Shown here in pieces: positions 1 to 6,638 of a stretch of DNA of 21,222 nucleotides. The notes under the pieces were generated by a model that was not told the DNA's origin, ran no database searches, and saw only the letters and a list, made by a program, of their open reading frames with translations. Position 1 is the stretch's first letter; every line of letters begins with the position of its first letter. The stretch is from UBA668 sp038328705 (lineage in GTDB: Bacteria > Actinomycetota > Acidimicrobiia > Acidimicrobiales > Ilumatobacteraceae). The position numbers were made by a program, and so were the translations under genes. Location: positions 1-21,222 of the forward strand of contig JBBQMG010000067.1 of NCBI GenBank assembly GCA_038328705.1, in the 5' to 3' direction.

Positions 1-527
1 GTGCGATCGTCCAGCGGCAGCCCTTTGGCGGCTGGAAGCGATCCGCCGTTGGCTGCGGACCCAAAGCTGGCGGCCCGTTCTACGTCGAAGCCTTCGGCAC
101 CTGGTCGCAGGGCGGTGTCGCGGCAACAGAGGCCGACTTCGTGCGTGTGTGGGAGGAGTACTTCGCCGTCGAGCACGACCCGTCAGCCCTGGCGTGTGAA
201 CGCAACGTGTTGCGCTTTCGCCCGCTGCCCAGTGTCGGCCTGTACGTCGCCCCCGACGCCGGCCCAGCCGCCGTCGTGATCGCAAAACTGGCCCAACGTG
301 TCGCAGGTGTGGCGTCGATCGTCGTGGTCAACCCCGCGACAGGTTCGGTGGAACGGGTGCGCGTGATTGGCTCGCTGTCACCTGATCAGCTGGCCGCGTG
401 TCACCTCGCGGGTGTCGAACTGGACCTCACTCAACCCGTCGCCGATCCGATGGTGGAGCTGCGCCGATGGGTGCGCGAGCAATCGATCAGCTGGACCCGA
501 CACCGCCACGGCCGCCTACTCGACTGA
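1..527 (+). CDS. putA: Bifunctional proline dehydrogenase / L-glutamate gamma-semialdehyde dehydrogenase, C-terminal part (5' end outside window)
   Basis: The reading frame is open from base 3 and ends at TGA 525-527, giving about 174 C-terminal residues. It opens with AIVQRQPFGGWKRSAVG followed by KAGGPFYVEAFG. This is the conserved last segment of the aldehyde dehydrogenase domain in actinobacterial two-domain PutA enzymes, which oxidise proline to P5C and then to glutamate. About 130 further residues follow, including WEEYFAVEHDPSALACERNVLRFRPLP, a tail I associate with the bifunctional enzymes and not with the shorter single-domain PruA. The catalytic Cys and the proline dehydrogenase domain lie upstream and cannot be checked. 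The product, glutamate, is the substrate of the dehydrogenase at 17666-21025. A single-domain P5C dehydrogenase remains possible. Confidence 0.8.
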   Translation, partial: AIVQRQPFGGWKRSAVGCGPKAGGPFYVEAFGTWSQGGVAATEADFVRVWEEYFAVEHDPSALACERNVLRFRPLPSVGLYVAPDAGPAAVVIAKLAQRVAGVASIVVVNPATGSVERVRVIGSLSPDQLAACHLAGVELDLTQPVADPMVELRRWVREQSISWTRHRHGRLLD

Positions 528-575
528 CCTGTCCATTCGGAGGGTGGCATCGCCAGGCGATACGGTGCTCGCCAT

Positions 576-1565
576 ATGGCACATCGAATTGCAGTCATTG
601 GTGGCGACGGGATCGGGCCGGAGGTCACGGCCGAGGCGTTGAAGGTGGTGCGCGCCGCAGGCGTGGAAGTCGAGACCACTGACTTCGATCTCGGCGGTGC
701 GAGGTACCTGCGTGACGGTGAGATTCTGTCCGATCAGGTACTCGACCAGTTGCGCGGCTTCGACTGCATCTTGCTCGGCGCTGTCGGAACGCCGGAGGTG
801 CCACCTGGTGTCATCGAGCGCGGCTTGCTCCTGAAGATGCGCTTCGCCCTCGACCTCTACATCAATCAGCGGCCGTTTCATGGCATTGCGCCCGGCGGCA
901 CCATCGAGCACGATTTCGTGGTCATCCGTGAGAACACCGAGGGCCCGTACGTCGGCGAGGGTGGCTCGCTGCGCAAGGGCACCATCCACGAGGTGGCAAC
1001 TCAGGGCTCGGTCAATACCTGGATGGGCGCCGAGCGGGCGTGCCGCTACGCATTCGAGCTGGCGACAACGCGACGCAACCACGTCACGCTGGTGCACAAG
1101 ACCAACGTGTTGACGTTCGCCGGCGATCTCTGGCAGCGGGCGTTCAACGCCGTGGCCGCCGACTACCCGCAGGTGACCACGGCCTACAACCACGTCGACG
1201 CCGCATGCATCTACTTCGTCCAGGACCCGCAGCGGTACGACGTGATCGTCACCGACAACTTGTTCGGCGACATCCTCACCGACCTGGGCGGCGCGGTCAG
1301 CGGCGGCATCGGCTTGGCGTCGAGCGCCAACCTCAACCCCGCGCGCACGGGCCCCAGCATGTTCGAGCCGGTCCACGGCTCGGCCCCCGACATCGTCGGA
1401 ACCGGCAAGGCCAACCCGACAGCCGCGATTTTGAGCGCAGCGCTGATGCTCGACTTCCTGGGCGAAACCGCTGCCGCCGACCGCATCCGCGTCGCCTGCG
1501 AGGAGGCTGTTACCGGCAGCACCACCGAGGTCGGTTCCCAAATCGCAGCTCGCGTGGCAGGCTGA
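576..1565 (+). CDS. leuB: 3-isopropylmalate dehydrogenase
   Basis: A 329-residue protein of the isocitrate/isopropylmalate dehydrogenase family. LeuB oxidatively decarboxylates 3-isopropylmalate with NAD in leucine synthesis; in citramalate-pathway organisms it also handles 3-methylmalate for isoleucine. Visible motifs are IAVIGGDGIGPEV at the N-terminus, the substrate-loop segment LLLKMRFALDLYINQRP, ENTEGPYVG, VHKTNVLTFAGDLW, and the metal- and NAD-binding stretch VTDNLFGDILTDLGGAVSGGIGLA followed by MFEPVHGSAPDI. The length is slightly short for the family but like the mycobacterial enzyme. The ATG at 576 directly precedes the conserved N-terminus. There is no good SD; TACGGT at 561-566, nine bases before the ATG, may be a -10 for a leaderless or very short leader. 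ilvE follows after four bases, so the two genes form one operon. Confidence 0.95.
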   Translation: MAHRIAVIGGDGIGPEVTAEALKVVRAAGVEVETTDFDLGGARYLRDGEILSDQVLDQLRGFDCILLGAVGTPEVPPGVIERGLLLKMRFALDLYINQRPFHGIAPGGTIEHDFVVIRENTEGPYVGEGGSLRKGTIHEVATQGSVNTWMGAERACRYAFELATTRRNHVTLVHKTNVLTFAGDLWQRAFNAVAADYPQVTTAYNHVDAACIYFVQDPQRYDVIVTDNLFGDILTDLGGAVSGGIGLASSANLNPARTGPSMFEPVHGSAPDIVGTGKANPTAAILSAALMLDFLGETAAADRIRVACEEAVTGSTTEVGSQIAARVAG

Positions 1566-1569
1566 GCCG

Positions 1570-2487
1570 ATGCCCATTCAAACGACCCCGAAAATCTGGA
1601 TGAACGGCGAGCTCGTCGACTGGGCGGATGCGCAGATCCATGTGCTGACCCACACCCTTCACTACGGCACGGGCGTGTTCGAGGGAATTCGTGCGTACGA
1701 GACCGCTGATGGTCCGGCAGTGTTTCGCCTCACCGAGCACATCGCTCGTTTGCACAACTCGGCGAAGATCGTCGGGATGAACATCCCGTACTCCATCGAG
1801 GAGCTGGTTGCCGCCGTCAAGGCAACGGTCGCCAGCACCGGTCTGCCGAGCTGCTACATCCGACCGATCGCGTACTACGGCTACGGCGAGATGGGGCTCA
1901 ACACGCTGCCGTGCAGTGTTGATGTCTCGATTGCATGCTGGCCGTGGGGCGCGTACCTGGGGGATGACGCGGTCAACAAGGGCGTGCGGATGAAGATCTC
2001 CTCGTGGACCCGTCACGACCACAACACGATGCCCCCCGCATCGAAGACCACGGGTAACTACGTCAACAGCTCGCTGGCCAAGGTGGAGGCGCTGAAGGCC
2101 GGCTACGACGAAGCCATCATGCTGGCTCCCAACGGCTTGGTCGCCGAGTGCACTGGAGAGAATCTCTTCGCTGTTCGCAACGGCATCATTCTCACGCCAC
2201 CGACTTCCGCAGGAGCGCTCGAAGGCATCACGCAGAACACCGTGACTGCGATCGCCAACGACCTTGGGTACGAGGTCCGGGTGGACAACATCGCCCGCAG
2301 TGACCTGTACATCGCCGAAGAGATCTTCGTGTGTGGCACCGCCGCTGAAGTCAGCTCGGTCAACTCGGTCGACGATCGCGAAGTGCCGTTCCCCGGCCCG
2401 ATGACGAAGGCCATTGCCGAGGTGTATGCCCGAACCGTCCGCGGCCAAGAGGCCAAGTACTCGCACTGGTGCGAGCTAGCCGTCTAA
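1570..2487 (+). CDS. ilvE: Branched-chain amino acid aminotransferase
   Basis: A 305-residue fold-type IV PLP aminotransferase, catalysing the last step of Leu, Ile and Val synthesis (2-oxo acid plus glutamate). The N-terminus IWMNGELVDWADAQIHVLTHTLHYGTGVFEGIRAY and the later GEN-LF and GTAAEV segments are classic IlvE. The Schiff-base lysine is K159 in PPASKTTGNY, and E193 lies in the VAECTGENLF segment that contacts the cofactor. The ATG lies four bases after the leuB stop, so translation is probably coupled. The 3' end overlaps by 12 bases, tail to tail, the small gene on the opposite strand. D-amino-acid aminotransferase is a relative, but the length and HTLHYGTGVFEG favour IlvE. Confidence 0.95.
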   Translation: MPIQTTPKIWMNGELVDWADAQIHVLTHTLHYGTGVFEGIRAYETADGPAVFRLTEHIARLHNSAKIVGMNIPYSIEELVAAVKATVASTGLPSCYIRPIAYYGYGEMGLNTLPCSVDVSIACWPWGAYLGDDAVNKGVRMKISSWTRHDHNTMPPASKTTGNYVNSSLAKVEALKAGYDEAIMLAPNGLVAECTGENLFAVRNGIILTPPTSAGALEGITQNTVTAIANDLGYEVRVDNIARSDLYIAEEIFVCGTAAEVSSVNSVDDREVPFPGPMTKAIAEVYARTVRGQEAKYSHWCELAV

Positions 2488-2943
2488 CCCGTGTGCAGCG
2501 TCGGCGAGCAGCATTCGTTGCAGGCGCTCGGCGTGTTGACGTGCCATGACATGGCGCTCGCCATCGATGGTCAGGCTGAGAGCCGGGCCTGAGGAGGCGA
2601 GGGTGACAGCGGTGGCATCGACTTCACCGACCAGTTCGGTGGGCAGGCCGATCACTCGGCTGGACTCGAAGAGCCAGATTCGGGTGGCCGAGCGTCCGAT
2701 GAAACGGAAGTCGGACCCGGCGTTGAGTCCAAGCCCTCCGCCGATCAGCACGCCGAACGCGGTGAGGATGCCCGGCAACCCTGCAACGGTGTCGAATCCG
2801 AAACCAATGAGCCCACCGATCGCAACACCAGCAGCCACCGCCGACCAGTGCCACGGCTTGCGACGTACGATGAACAGCGCGTCGACGACCAACTCGTCTG
2901 CCAATCGTCCAGCGCGATCCAACGTCCGCGAATGCATCGACAT
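2476..2943 (-). CDS. Small predicted membrane protein, function unknown
   Basis: A protein of about 155 residues that I do not recognise. It has a basic N-terminal cytoplasmic stretch (LFIVRRKPWHW), then two glycine-rich hydrophobic helices (about SAVAAGVAIGGLIGFGF and GILTAFGVLIGGGLGLNAG). A soluble C-terminal part of about 85 residues follows (DFRFIGRSATRIWLFESSRVIGLPTELVGEV...), suggesting a two-pass protein with a cytosolic tail. It begins some 35 bases after the agmatinase stop on the same strand and is probably co-transcribed with it. The ATG at 2943 is preferred; ATG 2937 and an upstream TTG at 2955 are alternatives, none with a clear SD. Its 3' end overlaps ilvE by 12 bases. Confidence 0.7.
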   Translation of the reverse strand: MSMHSRTLDRAGRLADELVVDALFIVRRKPWHWSAVAAGVAIGGLIGFGFDTVAGLPGILTAFGVLIGGGLGLNAGSDFRFIGRSATRIWLFESSRVIGLPTELVGEVDATAVTLASSGPALSLTIDGERHVMARQHAERLQRMLLADAAHGLDG

Positions 2944-2978
2944 GTCCGAAGTCAATCAGCCCACGTGTGAGTTTGCGC

Positions 2979-4007
2979 CTACTTGGCGGGGCGGCCCTTG
3001 GGGGTGCCGGCGGCGTCGCGGCGCTTGGCGCCCATACCGGCGAGGCACTCGGTGAACAGACGGTGCGCGACATTGATGGTCACGTCGGCCTGGTCGTAGG
3101 CGGGCGCGACCTCCACGACGTCCATCGCCACCACCTTGTGGCGGTAGCCGAGCTCGCGGACGATGCGCATCAGGTCGGCCGCGACGATGCCGCCCGGCTC
3201 GGGTGTCCCCGTCGCCGGTGCGTAGGCCGGGTCGAGAGAGTCGATGTCGACCGAGATGTACAGGTACTCCGGGCCGTCGAGCGCCTCGGCCACAGCGTCG
3301 GCCATCACCGCTTGGAACCCGCGCTCCCAGATCTCGTCCATCAGGTGCCAGCGCATGCCCTGTTCGGCCATCCAGTTCCAGGTCTCCTCGGGTGGCCAGT
3401 AGCTGCGCAGACCGATCTGGATGAAGTTCTTCCCGGGGATGGCACCGCTCTCGATGAGCCGTCGCATCGGGGTGCCATGGCTGGCGAGGTTGCCGTCGCA
3501 GGTGTCGGCGGTGTCGGCATGCGCGTCGAAGTGCACCATGCCGACGTTTCCGTAGCCGTACACATCGGCGACGGCCGTGGCCGAGGGCCAGGTGATGGTG
3601 TGATCACCGCCGATCACGAACGGCACGATCTTGCGACTGGCCACCTCGTGAACTCTTGCCCGAATGTTCGCGAGGCTCTCGTCGATCAGGCCGTTGGGGC
3701 AAGCTGCATCGCCGTAGTCGACGACTTCCATCCAGTCGTACATTTCCAACCCCAGCCCCAGGTGGTAGGTGCCGGATTGGTAGGCATCGGCGCGCAGCGC
3801 CCTTGGGCCGAAGCGGGCACCGGGGCGGTTGGTGGTGCCAAGGTCGAATGGCGCACCGACGACGGCAACGTCGGGTTGCCACTCGTCCAGCTCGGCGGGG
3901 GAGGTGAGGAGTGGCCGCTGGCCGAAGGTGCGCACGCTGCCGAAGTTGTAGCCCTGGTCGAGTTGTTGCTGGTAGGTGGCAGAAATTTCGCGTCGAGGTT
4001 CGCTCAT
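2979..4007 (-). CDS. speB: Agmatinase-family ureohydrolase
   Basis: A 342-residue member of the arginase/agmatinase/guanidinobutyrase family of binuclear Mn enzymes, which release urea from a guanidino substrate. The metal ligands are all present: H136 in IGGDHTITW, D161, H163 and D165 in HFDAHADT, and D254 and D256 in SVDIDSLDPAYAPATGTPEPGG. The family cannot be resolved to one substrate by eye; agmatine is the commonest, while guanidinobutyrate or guanidine are possible. The frame stays open to 4295, but the extra 96 residues translate a tandem repeat and are not protein-like. The ATG at 4007 (MSEPRREIS) is therefore the start, with a TACTGT -10 seven bases before it. The small membrane gene follows downstream. 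Confidence 0.88.
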   Translation of the reverse strand: MSEPRREISATYQQQLDQGYNFGSVRTFGQRPLLTSPAELDEWQPDVAVVGAPFDLGTTNRPGARFGPRALRADAYQSGTYHLGLGLEMYDWMEVVDYGDAACPNGLIDESLANIRARVHEVASRKIVPFVIGGDHTITWPSATAVADVYGYGNVGMVHFDAHADTADTCDGNLASHGTPMRRLIESGAIPGKNFIQIGLRSYWPPEETWNWMAEQGMRWHLMDEIWERGFQAVMADAVAEALDGPEYLYISVDIDSLDPAYAPATGTPEPGGIVAADLMRIVRELGYRHKVVAMDVVEVAPAYDQADVTINVAHRLFTECLAGMGAKRRDAAGTPKGRPAK

Positions 4008-4014
4008 CTCGCCG

Positions 4015-4020
4015 ACAGTA
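4015..4020 (-). promoter_or_regulatory. Predicted -10 element of the agmatinase gene, leaderless type
   Basis: Read on the minus strand, TACTGT ends seven bases before the ATG at 4007, so transcription would start at or next to the start codon. The same TANNNT-short gap-ATG layout recurs at several other genes here. The expected -35 position falls inside the 38-bp dyad just upstream. Confidence 0.5.
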
Positions 4021-4025
4021 GCTCC

Positions 4026-4063
4026 GAGTGGGTACTCGCACCCCGGGGTGCGAGTACTCACTC
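4026..4063. promoter_or_regulatory. 38-bp near-perfect dyad upstream of the agmatinase gene, candidate operator
   Basis: Two 19-base arms meet at CCCC|GGGG (4041-4048) and pair throughout except at 4031/4058. The dyad begins six bases upstream of the predicted -10 box and covers the expected -35 region of the agmatinase promoter, which fits repressor binding. Its half-site ACTCGCACC also appears inside the neighbouring 20-bp tandem repeat. In RNA it would be a very stable hairpin, so a terminator role cannot be excluded, but no T-run follows on either strand. Confidence 0.6.
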
Positions 4064-4154
4064 GCATGGCGGGCTGGCACTCGCGCCGACGGCGGGGCAC
4101 TCGCGCTGACGGCGGGGCACTCGCACCGACGGCGGGGCACTCGCACCGACGGCG
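4062..4154. repeat. 20-bp tandem repeat array upstream of the agmatinase gene
   Basis: The unit TCGCACCGACGGCGGGGCAC occurs at 4081-4100, 4101-4120 and 4121-4140 with one or two substitutions. A partial copy lies at 4141-4154 and a degenerate 19-base copy at 4062-4080. The ACTCGC core is thus repeated at 4060, 4079, 4099, 4119 and 4139, about two helical turns apart, and again in both arms of the adjacent dyad. No spacers separate the units, so this is not CRISPR. It may be an iterated protein-binding site or a simple slippage repeat. Confidence 0.75.
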
Positions 4155-4290
4155 ACTGGGCCGAAAAAGCGAAGCGCCCCGGGCTGCGCTGCTGGCCGAA
4201 GCCTGCGCGCCGCCCGAGGCGACTCCTGGGTCGGAGGGTGATCCACCACCGATCGTTCCTCGGGCGTTAGCCTCCGTCTCGACCAATGAC

Positions 4291-4332
4291 ATCACCCGCC
4301 GGAGCTTGCGCTCCGGCGGGTGATCCGTTTTT
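4291..4332 (+). terminator. Strong hairpin with a T-run, predicted intrinsic terminator
   Basis: Perfect 15-base arms (4291-4305 and 4310-4324) enclose TTGC and are followed by CCG and five Ts at 4328-4332, so the intrinsic-terminator layout reads on the plus strand. No plus-strand gene lies upstream before ilvE, so it would stop antisense transcription over the agmatinase gene. On the minus strand the loop is GCAA (a GNRA tetraloop) with no T-run; it could end a minus-strand RNA in the T-poor style of high-GC bacteria. Confidence 0.6.
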
Positions 4333-4640
4333 GCCGTCTTCTTCCCCGGTTGCCCGGTTCCGTCCTCAGCAGCGAAGCCGCTGCGCTCTCCGCAGCCGCC
4401 GGTTACCCAGCTGCCGCTTCCTTCGCTGCGACCGCCGGTTCCGCCTTCCCGGTTGCCCGGTACCGCTTCCCCAGCCGCCCGACCGCTTGCCCGAAGGTTT
4501 GCTGCCTGGCGTCAAGATCACTCTCCTACCGTCCCCGCTTCCACCTCGTGAACCCGGTTGGCCCTCCGCTCCTCGTGACCGCCATTGCTGGCTGCCTCGT
4601 CTTGCGGCACCGTTCCTCGGGTTCCGGTTGGCGTGCGCTG
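4333..4640. repeat. Pyrimidine-rich non-coding stretch with seven CCGGTT copies
   Basis: The plus strand is markedly C/T-rich. CCGGTT occurs at 4346, 4354, 4399, 4435, 4449, 4554 and 4624. Local self-complementarity is also visible, for example the nine bases from 4369 pair with CTTCGCTGC near 4421-4429, and GCTGCG pairs with CGCAGC around 4379-4395. Frames open across it (such as 4320-4982 plus) have low-quality, Pro/Ser/Arg-rich translations and run through the terminator, so I do not call a gene. A structured minus-strand RNA is possible but unproven. Confidence 0.5.
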
Positions 4641-4696
4641 TCCGGTACGAGGGTCACTTTGCACCCCACGTTTGCGCAGGTCAAGAGGTATTTTCG

Positions 4697-4780
4697 GTCC
4701 CCACAGGGTTATCCGCAGGGAAAGGGGCTTACCCACAGATCTTTCTTGTTCATCCACCGTTCACGCACAGGTTGTACACA
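4697..4780 (+). other. Cluster of DnaA-box-like sites
   Basis: Same-orientation 9-mers resembling TTATCCACA/TTGTCCACA lie at 4697 (GTCCCCACA, weak), 4709 (TTATCCGCA, one mismatch), 4729 (TTACCCACA, one mismatch), 4750 (TCATCCACC, two), 4761 (TCACGCACA, weak) and 4772 (TTGTACACA, one mismatch from the actinobacterial form). Start spacings are 12, 20, 21, 11 and 11 bases, close to whole helical turns. A T/A-richer patch at 4683-4696 adjoins the first. No dnaA, dnaN or rpmH is nearby, so this may be a DnaA-titrating or regulatory site and need not be the chromosome origin. Confidence 0.45.
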
Positions 4781-4809
4781 GGCGGGCGCTCCGCGACACG
4801 GGTTCGACG

Positions 4810-4838
4810 TTGACGCCGACTCGATTTCAGGCTTGAAT
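4810..4838 (+). promoter_or_regulatory. Predicted promoter of the cimA leader
   Basis: TTGACG at 4810-4815 is followed after 17 bases by TTGAAT at 4833-4838. The expected transcription start at about 4845 falls on the ATG of the leader peptide at 4846, so the leader would be translated without an SD. Confidence 0.55.
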
Positions 4839-4845
4839 GACGGCC

Positions 4846-4911
4846 ATGTCGTCGCTCGCAGTATTCCGTTCGCCCTCGGGCGTCGCCGCTGCGGTCATTA
4901 CCATTTGTTAG
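4846..4911 (+). CDS. Leader peptide for cimA attenuation (21 residues)
   Basis: ATG 4846 to TAG 4909-4911 encodes MSSLAVFRSPSGVAAAVITIC. The last codons before the stop read Val-Ile-Thr-Ile-Cys (GTC ATT ACC ATT TGT), placing two Ile codons and a Val codon where a ribosome would stall when isoleucine or valine is short. The peptide sits directly after a good promoter. A 30-base hairpin starts on its stop codon, followed by a terminator and then cimA, the first committed enzyme of isoleucine synthesis from pyruvate. Order, spacing and codon content match amino-acid attenuator leaders; the peptide itself is probably only a sensor. It is too short for homology to help. Confidence 0.65.
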   Translation: MSSLAVFRSPSGVAAAVITIC

Positions 4912-4940
4912 CGCACCTCGGCCTCGATGCCGATGTGCGC
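4911..4940 (+). promoter_or_regulatory. Hairpin at the leader-peptide stop codon, attenuator stem
   Basis: GCGCAC(4911-4916)-C-TCGGC pairs with GCCGA-T-GTGCGC (ending 4940) around a six-base loop, one C-T mismatch in a 12-step stem. A ribosome stalled on the Ile codons at 4897-4905 would cover its 5' arm, whereas one that finishes the peptide would leave promptly. It does not share bases with the terminator that follows, so the switching mechanism is not obvious. Confidence 0.55.
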
Positions 4941-4942
4941 AG

Positions 4943-4973
4943 ACAGCCGCCCTTTGGGGCGGCTGTTTCATTT
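4943..4973 (+). terminator. Intrinsic terminator in the cimA leader
   Basis: ACAGCCGCCC (4943-4952) pairs perfectly with GGGCGGCTGT (4957-4966) around a four-base loop and is followed by a T-rich tail (TTTCATTT to 4973). It stands 47 bases before cimA and after the leader peptide, so it would abort transcription before the gene unless overridden. Confidence 0.65.
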
Positions 4974-5020
4974 CTCCCATGAAGTCGTGGTGAAGCAAGT
5001 CGTTACCAGAGAGGTCTCCG

Positions 5021-6616
5021 ATGAATTCGAAACTGCAGGTCGTCGAGGTGTTCGACACAACGTTGCGCGACGGAATGCAGGTGGAGGGTGTGTCGGCCAC
5101 CGTCGACGACAAGCTGCGCATCGCCGAGCAACTGGACTACCTCGGGGTGCATTTCATCGAAGGCGGCTGGCCAGGCGCCAACCCGAAGGACATCGAGTTC
5201 TTCGCTCGTGCCGCCACCGAGCTGCAGCTATCCACGTCCACACTCGTTGCGTTCGGGAGCACGCGCCGCCCGCGCGGCAAGGTGGATGACGACGCCACTT
5301 TGCAGAACCTGCTCGATGCCAACACGTCGGCCGTGTGCATCGTCGCCAAGAGCTGGGATTATCACGTGCTGGAGGCGTTGCAGACAACGCTCGAGGAAGG
5401 TGAGGCAATGATCGCCGACTCCGTGGCCTACTTGCACGGCGCCGGCCGAATGGTGATGGTGGACATGGAGCACTTCTTCGACGGTTACAAGCACAACCCC
5501 GAGTTCGCGCTGCGTGCTTTGGAAGCAGCCGTAGTGAATGGTGCCAGTCACGTAGTGCTCTGCGACACCAATGGCGGCTCGCTGCCGCACGAAGTGGAGA
5601 GCATCGTCGGCGACGTCTATCGCCATGTTGGCAACGACGTCATCATCGGCATCCACTGCCACGACGACACCGGCTGTGCGGTCGCCAATTCGATGGCCGC
5701 GGTGCGCGCAGGTGGCCGACATGTGCAGGGCACGCTCAATGGGCTCGGTGAACGCACCGGCAATTGCAACCTCACCACGGTCATCCCCAACCTGCAGCTG
5801 AAGTTGGGCATGCAGTGTCTGCCGGAAGGCCGCGTAGAGCGGCTCACTGCAGTCAGCAACCATGTTGCCGAAGTTCTCAATCGTCCGCTGAACCCGCAGG
5901 CGCCGTACGTCGGATCATCGGCATTCGCCCACAAGGCCGGGCTGCACGTGAGTGCCATCAAGCGCGCCAAGGATGCCTACGAGCACATCGACCCTGTGTT
6001 GGTCGGCAACGGCACCCGCTTCGTGGTCAGCGAGATGGCCGGCCGCGCCACCATCCAGATCAAGGCCGAGGAACTGGGCTTGCCCTTGGACGGCCCAGCA
6101 GTCAACCAGGTGGTCGACGACCTCAAGCGTCTGGAACACGAGGGCTACCACTTCGAGGCGGCCGACGCCTCGCTCGAACTACTGATGCGTCGCGCCGCCG
6201 GCTGGGAGCAGAAGGACTTTCGCGTCGAGAGCATGCGCGTCATCACCGACGAGCTGTCCAACGGCGAGTTCACGACCGAGGCGACCGTCAAGGTGTGGGT
6301 GGGGGAGGGTGACACTGCCGTGCGCCACATTCACACTGCGGAAGGCAACGGACCCGTGAACGCCATCGACACCGCATTGCGCACCGCATTGCGCACCACG
6401 TTCCCCCAGCTCGACAAGGTGCATCTCACTGACTACAAGGTGCGCATCCTTGACGGTGCCACCGCGACAGGTGCAATCACTCGCGTACTCATCGATTTCA
6501 CCAACGGCAAGCAGAGCTGGACGACCATCGGAGTCAGCAGCAACATCATCGAGGCCTCGTGGCGGGCGCTGGAGGAAGGCATCGTCTACGGCCTTCTCCA
6601 CGCACCGACGCTCTAG
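5021..6616 (+). CDS. cimA: (R)-citramalate synthase
   Basis: A 531-residue DRE-TIM metallolyase condensing pyruvate and acetyl-CoA to citramalate, the threonine-independent entry to isoleucine. FDTTLRDGMQ (residues 11-20) carries the Arg and Asp of the DRE motif, H212/H214 in IHCHDDTG are metal ligands, and NGLGERTGN (240-248) is the family signature. A C-terminal LeuA-type regulatory domain occupies about 400-531. The N-terminal VEVFDTTLRDGMQ, GGWPGANPKD and the two-domain length fit the CimA subgroup better than 2-isopropylmalate synthase (usually TLRDGEQ or TLRDGNQ). AGAGAGG at 5008-5014 gives a six-base gap to ATG 5021. Expression appears controlled by the leader peptide and terminator upstream. 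The leuB and ilvE products could supply later steps. Confidence 0.93.
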   Translation: MNSKLQVVEVFDTTLRDGMQVEGVSATVDDKLRIAEQLDYLGVHFIEGGWPGANPKDIEFFARAATELQLSTSTLVAFGSTRRPRGKVDDDATLQNLLDANTSAVCIVAKSWDYHVLEALQTTLEEGEAMIADSVAYLHGAGRMVMVDMEHFFDGYKHNPEFALRALEAAVVNGASHVVLCDTNGGSLPHEVESIVGDVYRHVGNDVIIGIHCHDDTGCAVANSMAAVRAGGRHVQGTLNGLGERTGNCNLTTVIPNLQLKLGMQCLPEGRVERLTAVSNHVAEVLNRPLNPQAPYVGSSAFAHKAGLHVSAIKRAKDAYEHIDPVLVGNGTRFVVSEMAGRATIQIKAEELGLPLDGPAVNQVVDDLKRLEHEGYHFEAADASLELLMRRAAGWEQKDFRVESMRVITDELSNGEFTTEATVKVWVGEGDTAVRHIHTAEGNGPVNAIDTALRTALRTTFPQLDKVHLTDYKVRILDGATATGAITRVLIDFTNGKQSWTTIGVSSNIIEASWRALEEGIVYGLLHAPTL

Positions 6617-6638
6617 GTCGGGTATAACTGAAGGCAGT

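Noticed and set aside
2967..4109. Plus-strand open frame of 380 codons over the agmatinase gene
   Set aside because: It is antisense to a gene with complete ureohydrolase metal motifs; long opposite-strand frames are common in high-GC genes.
4062..4154. CRISPR-like array
   Set aside because: The units are contiguous 20-mers without spacers and there are no cas genes.
4008..4295. N-terminal extension of the agmatinase to 438 residues
   Set aside because: The extra 96 residues translate the tandem repeat and dyad and have no family counterpart; the family N-terminus begins at ATG 4007.
4697..4780. Calling this the chromosomal oriC outright
   Set aside because: No dnaA, dnaN, rpmH or parAB neighbours and no clear AT-rich unwinding region; kept as a DnaA-box-like cluster.
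4286..4982. Open frames of 175 and 220 codons over the agmatinase-cimA intergenic block
   Set aside because: They run through the terminator hairpin, the DnaA-like cluster and the cimA leader, have no SD and have low-complexity translations.
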